Shown here piece after piece: positions 1 through 7,591 of a stretch of DNA of 64,000 bases (position 1 is the stretch's first letter; every line of letters begins with the position of its first letter). The notes below the pieces were generated by a model. It saw only the letters and a program-made list of their open reading frames with translations. It had not been told where the DNA came from and searched no databases. The DNA lies in contig DBEYOB010000046.1 of the NCBI GenBank assembly GCA_048173955.1, positions 22,447 to 86,446 of the forward strand, written 5' to 3'. This stretch comes from CAZUFB01 sp048173955. GTDB taxonomy: Bacteria; Actinomycetota; Coriobacteriia; Coriobacteriales; UMGS124. The translations under genes were made by a program, and so were the position numbers.

Positions 1-266
1 GACTCGTCGACGGTCGGCTTGGGGGTGCGCCAAGCCGCGGCGGCCTCGCTCTGCCAGCGGTGCGCCGGCGTGGCGTTCACGGTTTCGGCCTCGGTGCCGC
101 CGTCCACGGAATTTTCCTCCTGCAGCTTGTCGAAGGGGTCTTCCGCCTCGGCGGCAGCCTCGTCTGCCAGGGCGGCGACGGGCGCGGTGGCCATCGCGGC
201 TGCCGCCAGGGCAGACGCGCCCTTGACGAAGTTGCGACGGGACATGTCCTGCGTCTGGATTTCCAT
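1..266 (-). CDS. Tat-exported FAD-dependent reductase, N-terminal part only
   Basis: Only the first 88 codons lie in the window; the gene runs off the left edge. It starts at an ATG with the reverse-strand ribosome site AAAGGA eleven bases or so upstream. The N-terminus carries a twin-arginine signal (SRRNFVKGA at residues 9-17), an Ala-rich hydrophobic stretch and an ALADEAA cleavage region, followed by an acidic linker and a TP-rich segment. This layout matches the N-termini of the complete flavoproteins elsewhere in the window, so a fumarate/urocanate-reductase-like exported flavoprotein is inferred. The FAD-binding domain is outside the window, so the class is likely but not proven. Confidence 0.7.
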   Translation of the reverse strand, partial: MEIQTQDMSRRNFVKGASALAAAAMATAPVAALADEAAAEAEDPFDKLQEENSVDGGTEAETVNATPAHRWQSEAAAAWRTPKPTVDE

Positions 267-758
267 GCTCGAATCCTTTCCCAATCGGTTGCGGCATGCG
301 GTCGCGCGTGGCCGGCGGGCTGGGCGGGCCGGGCGCCTGACTGGCGTCCGACGGGGTCCGGGTGCACGTGCGGGAATCGGAGGCGCGGGACCCGAAAACG
401 TGCGGCCCGAAACCGCGACCCGACGCCAGGAGTCCAGAGCCCGAAGGCGGGGCGATCCGCATGCCCTGCGGACGATGTCGATGATGGGGCGCGGGCCGCG
501 GCTCGTGTATCCCATCGGGTTCGTGATTCACGCGATGACGGGAACCGATGGCAATTCACCACGGAGATATGATGGCATGCGAGCAGGCATTTCAAGGTGC
601 CGGCGGGTCGAAAGGGTCGCCGAACGTTCTCCGCGCGCGGATCGGCGGGGGTCGAGGCGAGGGGGCGGCAGGGGCGGTTGCGCGCGAACAGCGGGCGAAC
701 GGCGGACGGAGCCGCGCGGGAGGCGGATGGCAGTCAATGAAAATCAATAGCGAAAATA

Positions 759-807
759 TCGGACGAAAGTCACGGTTTTCCCGAGCCAAAGTGTGACTTT
801 CGTCCGA
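759..807 (-). terminator. 15-bp perfect inverted repeat, probable terminator
   Basis: TCGGACGAAAGTCAC (759-773) pairs perfectly with GTGACTTTCGTCCGA (793-807) around a 19-base loop. On the minus strand the stem is followed by TATTTTCG, which suits a rho-independent terminator for the reductase gene ending at 939. The rest of the 267-938 gap shows no supportable gene. An operator for the flavoprotein at 266 is the alternative. Confidence 0.5.
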
Positions 808-938
808 CAACAGGGTGTCAACGGGTCGAAAAGGCGCCGAGTGCATGCTGCGATACTGCGGGCTCGCGCGCCTGTGCCCCCCCCCTGTCTCGCGAGAGTC
901 CGCGCCTCACGCTCTCTTGCCTCGCGCGCCCGTGCCCC

Positions 939-2708
939 CTACCGCAGCCCGCAGGGGCCCACACCTTCGGCGAGCGGGGCGCGGTCGGCCGCGGCCACCT
1001 GCTGCCGGTCTGCCTCGGCCCCCTGTCGGTCGAGCTCGATCTGCTCCCAAAGGCTGTACCCGCCGGCGACGTTCTTGCAGGCAAACCCGTGCTGCGCCAG
1101 GATGCGGCAGGCAAGGTAGCTGCGCAGGCCGGTCTGGCAGTGCACGTAGAGGGTCACGTCGCGGGGCAGCTCGCCCAGCCGGTCGCGCAGCTCGTCGAGC
1201 GGGATGTGCAGCGCGCCCTCCACGTGGCCGCGGGCGTGCTCGGCGTCGGTCCGCACGTCGACGAGGACGCGGCCCCGCGGCATATCGGCCGCGTCGAGCG
1301 CCTCGCTCCAGCGCACCTGCTCGACCAGGCCGTCGAGCAGGTTTTCAATCGCATAGCCCGCCATGTTGACGGGGTCCTTTGCCGAGGAGTAGGGCGGGGC
1401 GTAGGCAAGGTCGAGCTCGGTCAGGTCGCGCGCGGTCATGCGGGCGCGCACCGCCACAGCGAGCACGTCGATGCGCTTGTCGACGCCTTCGCGGCCGATG
1501 GCCTGGGCGCCCACGATGCGTCCGCCGGGTTTCTCGAACACCACCTTGAGCGCGATGGGGTGCGAGCCGGGATAGTAGGTCGCGTGGCTGGGCGGCGTCA
1601 GGATCACCGCGTCGCAGTCGAGGCCGGCGGTCCGGGCGGCTTTTTCGGTGAGGCCGGTGGTGGCTACGGTCAGGTCGAACGCCTTCATGACCGAGGAGCC
1701 CTGCGACCCGGTGAAGCTGGTCGGGATTCCGCAGATGTTGTCCGCCGCGATGCGGCCCTGCTTGTTGGCGGGGCCGGCGAGGGCGATGAGCGCCGGCTGC
1801 CCGGTGACGGCGTTGACGACCTCGACCGCGTCGCCCACGGCGTAGATGTCGGGGTCGCTCGTGCGCATGCGCTCGTCGACGCGGATGGCGTCGCGCAATC
1901 CCAACTCGAGCCCGGCCTCGCGGGCGAGCGTGCTGTCGGGCCGCACACCGACGGCGAGGATCGCCATGTCGGAGACGAGCGGGTCTCGCCCTTCGAGGAG
2001 GGTCGCCACGCGGGCGCTGCGGTGCCCCGTTTCGGCGTCGCGTCCCGGCGCCTGAGCAAACCCGGCGACGGCGGCGTTGAGCGCGAGGCGCACGCCATGG
2101 GAGCGCAGGTGGTTGTGGAGGATGGGCGCCATGTCGTCGTCGAGCGTGGGCATCACGTGGCCGCCGCGCTGGACCACGGTGACCGCAAGGCCGCGCTCCG
2201 TCAGGTTCTCGGCCATCTCCAGTCCGATGAACCCGCCGCCCACCACGGTGGCGCTGCGCGGGGCGGTCTGCTCGACGAAGTCGGCGATAGCGAACGTGTC
2301 TTCCACCGTGCGCAGAGTGAACAGGTGCTCGATGTCGGTCCCCGGGATTGGCGGCACGACGGGCAGGGCCCCGGGTGCGAGGACGAGCTTGTCGTAGGGC
2401 TCGAGGTAGGTCGAGCTGTCGTGGAGCCGGCGCACCGTCACGGTTTTGGCGGCGCGGTCGATGGAGACGACCTCCTGATGGGTGCGCGCATCGATGCGGA
2501 AGCGCCGCCAGAAGCTGTCGGGGGTCTGCAGGGTGAGCCGCGCGCGGTCCCGGATGACGCCGCCCACGTAGTAGGGCAGCCCGCAGTTCGCGTAGCTCAC
2601 GTACCCCGTGCGCTCGACGACCACGATCTGCGCCTGCTCGTCCAGGCGACGCAGGCGCGCGGCCGCCGTCGCTCCGCCTGCGACCCCGCCGACGATGACC
2701 ACCTTCAT
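939..2708 (-). CDS. CoA-disulfide reductase-like FAD oxidoreductase fused to rhodanese
   Basis: A 589-residue cytoplasmic flavoprotein. Residues 1-10 (MKVVIVGGVA) begin the FAD-binding Rossmann fold. The single redox cysteine of the CoA-disulfide reductase/NADH oxidase family sits in SYANCGLPYYVGG near residue 43. An NAD(P)H-binding domain, an FAD-binding DIYAVGDAVE motif and a dimerisation domain follow. The last 100 or so residues form a rhodanese domain with the active loop CQTGLRS. Such fusions are known from CoA-disulfide reductases that reduce CoA or polysulfide disulfides with NAD(P)H. The chosen ATG lies behind GGAAGGAG; an upstream in-frame start nine codons earlier lacks a site. It stands alone in its transcription unit. 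Confidence 0.85.
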   Translation of the reverse strand: MKVVIVGGVAGGATAAARLRRLDEQAQIVVVERTGYVSYANCGLPYYVGGVIRDRARLTLQTPDSFWRRFRIDARTHQEVVSIDRAAKTVTVRRLHDSSTYLEPYDKLVLAPGALPVVPPIPGTDIEHLFTLRTVEDTFAIADFVEQTAPRSATVVGGGFIGLEMAENLTERGLAVTVVQRGGHVMPTLDDDMAPILHNHLRSHGVRLALNAAVAGFAQAPGRDAETGHRSARVATLLEGRDPLVSDMAILAVGVRPDSTLAREAGLELGLRDAIRVDERMRTSDPDIYAVGDAVEVVNAVTGQPALIALAGPANKQGRIAADNICGIPTSFTGSQGSSVMKAFDLTVATTGLTEKAARTAGLDCDAVILTPPSHATYYPGSHPIALKVVFEKPGGRIVGAQAIGREGVDKRIDVLAVAVRARMTARDLTELDLAYAPPYSSAKDPVNMAGYAIENLLDGLVEQVRWSEALDAADMPRGRVLVDVRTDAEHARGHVEGALHIPLDELRDRLGELPRDVTLYVHCQTGLRSYLACRILAQHGFACKNVAGGYSLWEQIELDRQGAEADRQQVAAADRAPLAEGVGPCGLR

Positions 2709-3079
2709 GTCGCGCTCCTTCCGTGTCGCCCGCACCTACGTTTCCGGGCAGCTGGGCAGCTCTCTATCCGACCGTCCTTCGGTACCATAGCATGCAGGCG
2801 ATGATGGCGTGCGGGCGGCGGTTTTCGGGGAACGGCCCGGGGAGCGATGCGCAATCTCGCGTGGCTCGCGCGGCGATGTTCCGACCGAATTCGGCGTGTT
2901 CGTAGCAGATCGTTCGGGTGTGCGCGATTCTTCTGGCGCTCAAAATGCCGGCAACTCGGCAAACTGAAGGATAATCTTCCGGATATGAAAGTCAGGTTTC
3001 CTCTCATGCCCTGATTGCGTCTGACGGCCGTCGAACCCTCCGTACATACCCGATTGATTTGCTACGCCAGGCCGAATTT

Positions 3080-3142
3080 GCGTCGGAAGTCGCGCGGCTT
3101 GCGTCGGAAGTCGCGCGGCTCGCGTCGGAAGTCGCGCGGCTC
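3080..3142. repeat. three 21-bp tandem repeats
   Basis: Three head-to-tail copies of GCGTCGGAAGTCGCGCGGCT plus one base occupy 3080-3100, 3101-3121 and 3122-3142, with a decayed fourth copy after them. They lie in the 2709-3335 gap between the reductase start and the 3' end of the secreted protein. A GC-rich hairpin (GGCGGGGCCGCC at 3233-3244 with GGCGGCCCCGCC at 3257-3268) also lies here. I see no convincing gene in this gap. Confidence 0.75.
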
Positions 3143-3335
3143 GCGTTGCAATCTCGCGCGGGCGCTCTGGTTTGCGCGGCCCTCCGCCGAGCTTTGCCGC
3201 GATTCCCGCCAGTCTCGTGCCATCCACCGAGTGGCGGGGCCGCCCTCCCTGCGGAAGGCGGCCCCGCCGATGCGTGCCGTTGCTGTTTGCCGGTGCCGTT
3301 TCCGTGCCGCCTGGCACCGTCCCCGCGCCGCCGCG

Positions 3336-4856
3336 CTACTCCTCGACGGTGCTCAGCGTGATGTCCGTTAGCACGCCGTCGTCGAACCACAGGCTGACGG
3401 TCTTGTAGTACTCGTCGGGCGTGGGGTTGAAGTCGAACGAGCGCGCCGTGCCGTCGTCCGAAGTCCAGTCGAACGCAGGCTCTCCGAAGACGGCGAGGGC
3501 CTCGTCGGGCGTCGCGGCGCCGAGCGCAAGGCCGCCGGAAATCTGAACCGTGTGGTCGCCGATGCTGCCGGCGTGGAACGAGACGCTCGAGACCATGCAG
3601 TTCTCAAAGGTCTGCTCGGAGCCCGAGCTGTTGTAGATCGTCGCCGTGACGTAGATGTAGTCGTCCGGGTCGCCGGAATAGAGCGAGACGGTCGTCTGGT
3701 AGCCGTCCTCGAGCACGTCGGTCGCCTCGTCGCCCTCGAACGTGAAGCCGAGCTCCTCGAAGTTGGCCACGGGGCAGGGGAGCTGCACGACGGTGTCGTC
3801 GACGAGCGCCTGGAAGCTGAACGGGTCGTCGGAGAGCTCGGCGGGCGCGGGGGCCGCCTCGAGGGCGGGAGCGTTGGCCGCGTCGGACCCCGAGCCGTTC
3901 GAGGACGCGGCCGCGTCGGTCGCGTCCTTCTGGGAGGCGGCGTCCCACGTGTAGTCGTCGTCACAGCGCAGCGTGACGTCGGAGAGCACGTCGCCGACTA
4001 CGGTGAAGTCGACGTGGGTGAGCGGGGAGTCGTCCCGCTCGTAGCTGAACGCCACGTAGTCGCCGTCGATGAAGGGGTCCTCGGCCGGGCCGTAGACCGC
4101 CTCGATGTCGGCCTGCGACGAGGTGCCGATCGAGATGCCGCCGGGAAGCACGACCTCGTGCCCCTCGAGCCCGTACTCGGTGAGCGAGACCATGTCGACG
4201 GCGCACTCCTCGAAAGGTAGCTCCGTGCCGGACGCGTTGTAGAGGCTGCAGGTGATGTAGACGTAGTCGTCGGGGTCGCCGTAGTAGAGCGTGGTGGTCG
4301 TGGAGTAGCCGTCTTCGAGCACGTCGCCCGCCTCGTCCTCGGCGAGGGAGAAGCCCGCACGCTCGAGGTCGGACAGCTTGCAGGGCAGCTGAAAGACCTT
4401 CCCGTCGAGTTGGAACTGCATGGCGAACGGGTCGTCGGAAAGCTCGAGGGGGGCTTCTTCGCCGGCGTCTTCGGCCGCGGCCGTCCCCGCCGCAATCGCG
4501 GCGTCGCGGGCCGTCCCGCCTGCGGACGCCTCCGTGCTGGCGGCGTCCGCCTCGTCGGCGGCGTCCGACTCATCGGTGGCGCCCGCCTCGTCGGCAGAGG
4601 ACGAGGTCCCCATGCCCGAAAGGAGCCCGCCGGACGTCGAGGTGCTCTCTGCTGCACCCTCGGCGGACGGGGTCTGGTCATCGGTTGCGTCGGCCCCTGC
4701 CCCGAGCTGGGCGGCGATGCCCGCAAGGAGCGAGCCGGACGAAGAGCCTTCCGATCCGGTCTCCGCGGCGAGGGAAACGGTCGCGAAACCTCCGATGCCC
4801 AAGCCCAGCGTGGCCACCAGCGCGGCCGATACGGCGAGCGGTGCTTTGCGTTCCAT
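3336..4856 (-). CDS. secreted protein with two copies of an unknown domain
   Basis: 506 residues, family not recognised. Residues 1-30 form a signal peptide (basic MERK, then a hydrophobic Ala/Leu/Gly stretch ending near LAAETG). A Ser/Ala/Glu/Asp-rich linker of about 110 residues follows. Two homologous domains of about 150 residues come next, each opening with LSDDPF and containing QLPC, VLEDGY, LY.GDPDDY.Y and a conserved Cys after FE. Each copy has two cysteines in equivalent positions, which might pair outside the membrane. The start has GAGAGGA upstream; 65 earlier in-frame codons have no signal peptide. Highly acidic composition fits an extracellular or cell-surface location. Function unknown. 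Confidence 0.75.
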   Translation of the reverse strand: MERKAPLAVSAALVATLGLGIGGFATVSLAAETGSEGSSSGSLLAGIAAQLGAGADATDDQTPSAEGAAESTSTSGGLLSGMGTSSSADEAGATDESDAADEADAASTEASAGGTARDAAIAAGTAAAEDAGEEAPLELSDDPFAMQFQLDGKVFQLPCKLSDLERAGFSLAEDEAGDVLEDGYSTTTTLYYGDPDDYVYITCSLYNASGTELPFEECAVDMVSLTEYGLEGHEVVLPGGISIGTSSQADIEAVYGPAEDPFIDGDYVAFSYERDDSPLTHVDFTVVGDVLSDVTLRCDDDYTWDAASQKDATDAAASSNGSGSDAANAPALEAAPAPAELSDDPFSFQALVDDTVVQLPCPVANFEELGFTFEGDEATDVLEDGYQTTVSLYSGDPDDYIYVTATIYNSSGSEQTFENCMVSSVSFHAGSIGDHTVQISGGLALGAATPDEALAVFGEPAFDWTSDDGTARSFDFNPTPDEYYKTVSLWFDDGVLTDITLSTVEE

Positions 4857-5117
4857 GGTCGTCCTCTCTGTGCGCGTGGGGCGGCATCGTGTTTCCCGCG
4901 CGGCGACGTGCCCCTCCGCCGCCGTGCACGAACATTGTATGCCGGGGGTGTCCCGCACGCCACGGTTTCCTGAAACTTGTTCCCCCGCGCGGGGTGGCGT
5001 TCGCGCGGGGCGGCGTTCGACTGGCAAGGCGGCGTTCGCGCGGGGCGGCATTCGACCGGAGGGGCCGGATGCCGCAGCTGGCGGGACGGCGCGCTTCGGT
5101 TTGCGGGGCCGAAAGCC

Positions 5118-5867
5118 TCAGCTTGCCTGCAGCATCTGCCGATAGAGCTCCTCGAGCCCTGCGCAGCGGCTCCCCAGCGACGCGGTGAGCCTCGGTGCCG
5201 AGGGTTCGCTGCGCTTTGCCGGCGTTGCCAGGTATGCGGAGAGCGCCTGCCGTTGCTGGCGGTATTCTCCGGAAAGGAGCTGCCGCAGGAGCTCGGCGGT
5301 CACCTGGGCGTCGTAGAGGGCCTGGTGGGCGCTGTTGACGTTGAGCGCCGCCCCGGTCCAGTCGGCTGCCGTTTTGAGCGACATGAGCTTGCGGCGGTCG
5401 CCCACCTGCATCAGGCGCGGATAGATGCGCTGCAGGTCGAGCCAGTGGCGCATCTGGTCGGGAAGTTCGATGCCCTTGCGGGCGCATTCGCCTTCGACCT
5501 GCCTTTTGTCGGTGCCGCTCCATGTGACGAGACGCGTGCGGCCGGAACCGGCCCATGCGGCGAAGCTTTCGACGACCTCTTCGAGCGGCTCGGCGTCGCG
5601 CAGGTCGGCGTCGCGGATGCCGGTCAGATTTACGATCCAGGGGGCGACGTGCGCGGCATATGCGGGCTTGATGCGCCTGCAGAACGTGTCAACCGTGTTG
5701 CCGCAGGCGTCCACCCTGACGGCGCCGATTTCGATGATTTCGTTACGCAGGCCGAAGTGCCGTGCGCTCCTGGGCGTCGGGGTGAACTCGAGGTCCACGA
5801 CGATGTTCTGAATGGACGGAATGCCGTTGGCAGTGTGCCGTGCGTCTCGGTATGCGTCGTCCTGCAT
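5118..5867 (-). CDS. DEDDh-type 3'-5' exonuclease
   Basis: 249 residues. The first exonuclease motif is VVDLEFTP at about residue 23 (D and E are metal ligands). Motif II is around NLTGIRDADL. Motif III is HQALYDAQVTAE near residue 192, the H-x4-D pattern of the DEDDh class seen in DnaQ epsilon and KapD/ERI-1-like exonucleases. It probably trims single-stranded DNA or RNA in the cytoplasm. The start has GGGAGGG seven bases upstream. The C-terminal 55 residues after the nuclease domain are not recognised. No polymerase or other repair gene lies beside it, so its substrate cannot be inferred. Confidence 0.8.
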   Translation of the reverse strand: MQDDAYRDARHTANGIPSIQNIVVDLEFTPTPRSARHFGLRNEIIEIGAVRVDACGNTVDTFCRRIKPAYAAHVAPWIVNLTGIRDADLRDAEPLEEVVESFAAWAGSGRTRLVTWSGTDKRQVEGECARKGIELPDQMRHWLDLQRIYPRLMQVGDRRKLMSLKTAADWTGAALNVNSAHQALYDAQVTAELLRQLLSGEYRQQRQALSAYLATPAKRSEPSAPRLTASLGSRCAGLEELYRQMLQAS

Positions 5868-6018
5868 GGTTGCCCTCCCGACCCTCGTGCCGTGCCGTGC
5901 GCGTGCATGCGGTGCGCGCGAATGTGGCGCGCGCGTGCGATGCGTTCGATGAGAACCAGCATACGGATCGGGCGGAGGGATTCTTGTACAAGGAGGCCCG
6001 CAGCGGGCGGGGTGGGCA

Positions 6019-6141
6019 CGTGATTCTGCAGGTGAGGGGTGGACGTTTTGCGGCCGAGTGCGTGATTCTGCAGGCGGTGATGGTCGTTTTGCGGCCGAGT
6101 GCGTGATTTCCAGAAAGTGATGGTCATTTTGCCACCGAATG
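6019..6141 (+). repeat. three ~41-bp direct repeats (R1 family array)
   Basis: Units at 6019-6060, 6061-6101 and 6102-6141 each begin CGTGATT and end near GAGTG or GAATG, with TGATGGTC and TTTTGC in the middle. Oppositely oriented units with ACGCACTCG cores continue to about 6390. With the 230-bp repeat this fills most of the 5868-6424 gap. The arrangement is like a bacterial interspersed palindromic array. Confidence 0.7.
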
Positions 6142-6326
6142 CGTGCGGAAAATGGCCGCCTACGGGTGCGGTTCGCTCTTGGCGGGTAGCGGCGGCTCGT
6201 CTACCAGGCATTTCGCTATGGGGTCAAGAATAAGAGGGGAGCACGCCTCCCTTTCCCGCACGCACTCGCTGGTTTTTTGACCGGTACTTTTCCGGAAACA
6301 CGCACTCGGCTCCCGATTGACCACCG
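6097..6326 (+). repeat. 230-bp dispersed repeat R1, copy 1
   Basis: Base for base this matches 11666-11895 in the same orientation, with only three substitutions that I can find and no gaps. It carries GAGTGCGTGATTTCC at its left end and CACGCACTCGG near its right end. It lies downstream of the LysR gene. Together with copy 2 it brackets the whole molybdoenzyme cassette. Confidence 0.9.
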
Positions 6327-6424
6327 CGCTCTCGCGCCCTGCCCGCAATCACGCACTCGGCCTCGGATTGGCCACCCCGCACGACAATCCTGACGTTCCT
6401 CATGCTTTTCTTCGTTGCGTCCGC

Positions 6425-7348
6425 TTACGCCATCCCGCCCACTGCGCCCCGGCCGTCGCGTTCGGCGATAGCCCCTTGCAGCGCTTCGACGAACCTCGAC
6501 CGCGCATCCCACGTTTCTCGCGTTCCCACCAGGAAGATAGGCAGGTACATGGGTGGCTCGAGCGGGACCGTTGCGATAGAGGGCTGCAGCTCCGAGTAGC
6601 CCTCGGGAGCGATCATCGTGTTGCCCTCCTGCCAGTAACGGTCGTAAGCGTCCATGTTGTAGTCGTTCTCGTTGTCAACAATGGCGATGTCTCGCGCTCC
6701 GTGCGTCTCTAGATACGACCGAACGGAGTCGATGGGCGGTACGTGGCCGCGCTTCACCATGCCGACGGTCATGCCGGAGAGATCGTCAACGGTCGCATGT
6801 GTCTTTTTTGCAAGGGGATGGTCACGCTGGACGGCGATACAGAGCGCGAGTTGCCCGATCTCGAGGCCTTCCAGCTTTGGATGGCGTTCGCGGTCGAAGG
6901 GGCCGATGACGAAGTCGGTGACGTTGTCGAGCAGGTCGTATACCTTTTCGACGGAGTCGTACTTGATGCCGATGGGAACGACCTGGATGATGAACTGCGC
7001 AGAGAAACAGCCAGCATGGTTCCAAAGGTCGGTCAGAACTCTGATCGACCCGGCGTAGGGGGCACTGACGCGCACGGTGCTCGCTTTGGCGCCGGCGACC
7101 TTCCAGGCGCGGTCGACCATTTCCCGCGTTTCCGCAAGCAGGCGCCGGGCGTCTCCGTACACCGACTTTCCCGCCTCGGTCGGGACGACGCCCTTGTTGG
7201 TTCGCGTGAGCAGCGGAAGGCCGACCCACGATTCAAGTCGGTTAATGCGCTTCATGACGGCGACCGGAGATAGATACAGCTCAGAGGCAGCCTGAGAGAG
7301 GCTACCCCTCTCGACGGTGCAAACAAACGCCCTGAGGTTTTCGTACAT
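6425..7348 (-). CDS. LysR-family transcriptional regulator
   Basis: 307 residues. The N-terminal winged helix-turn-helix is typical of LysR: the first ~60 residues contain GSLSQAASELYLSPVAVMK and end in LLTRTNKGVVPTEAG. A substrate-binding domain of about 200 residues follows. The start MYENLRAFV has GAAAGGCGG upstream; an ORF extension of 36 codons lacks LysR similarity and is rejected. It is divergent from the molybdoenzyme operon, so it very probably controls that operon in response to the substrate or a related compound. Two short palindromes lie in the shared promoter region. Confidence 0.9.
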   Translation of the reverse strand: MYENLRAFVCTVERGSLSQAASELYLSPVAVMKRINRLESWVGLPLLTRTNKGVVPTEAGKSVYGDARRLLAETREMVDRAWKVAGAKASTVRVSAPYAGSIRVLTDLWNHAGCFSAQFIIQVVPIGIKYDSVEKVYDLLDNVTDFVIGPFDRERHPKLEGLEIGQLALCIAVQRDHPLAKKTHATVDDLSGMTVGMVKRGHVPPIDSVRSYLETHGARDIAIVDNENDYNMDAYDRYWQEGNTMIAPEGYSELQPSIATVPLEPPMYLPIFLVGTRETWDARSRFVEALQGAIAERDGRGAVGGMA

Positions 7349-7422
7349 GGCCGCCGCCTTTCGACGAGAGCGCTCTTTCAGAGGCGCAAACCGATGCCAG
7401 TATGGTAACGGCCCTTCCGTTG

Positions 7423-7477
7423 CTGCGCACAATGCGCAGGTGACCACTCCTGTCAAATAGCTTTAACCGTCGGTTAA
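7423..7477. promoter_or_regulatory. two palindromes in the LysR/molybdoenzyme promoter region
   Basis: CTGCGCA-CAA-TGCGCAG spans 7423-7439 and TTAACCG-T-CGGTTAA spans 7463-7477. The second is a 15-bp perfect dyad, as expected of a LysR recognition box, and lies about 115 bases before the molybdoenzyme start. Binding is inferred. Confidence 0.5.
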
Positions 7478-7591
7478 CGCATCGTTATCTACTTGGATAT
7501 TCCACACCGCCGCGCGACGGTACAACAATACATCCAGGCTGCCGGTTGCGGATCGGCGCACCGGCGTTATGGAAAAGAGGGAGAGGGCACT

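Noticed and set aside
1089..2804. 571-codon plus-strand open frame over the CoA-disulfide reductase
   Set aside because: It is an antisense shadow in GC-rich DNA; the minus-strand protein has clear FAD and rhodanese motifs.
2940..3390. Minus-strand open frames over the 21-bp tandem repeats
   Set aside because: The translation consists of repeated low-complexity RATSDAS-type units with no start signal.
6019..6390. CRISPR array
   Set aside because: Only three adjoining repeats with no unique spacers, mixed orientations elsewhere, and no cas genes.
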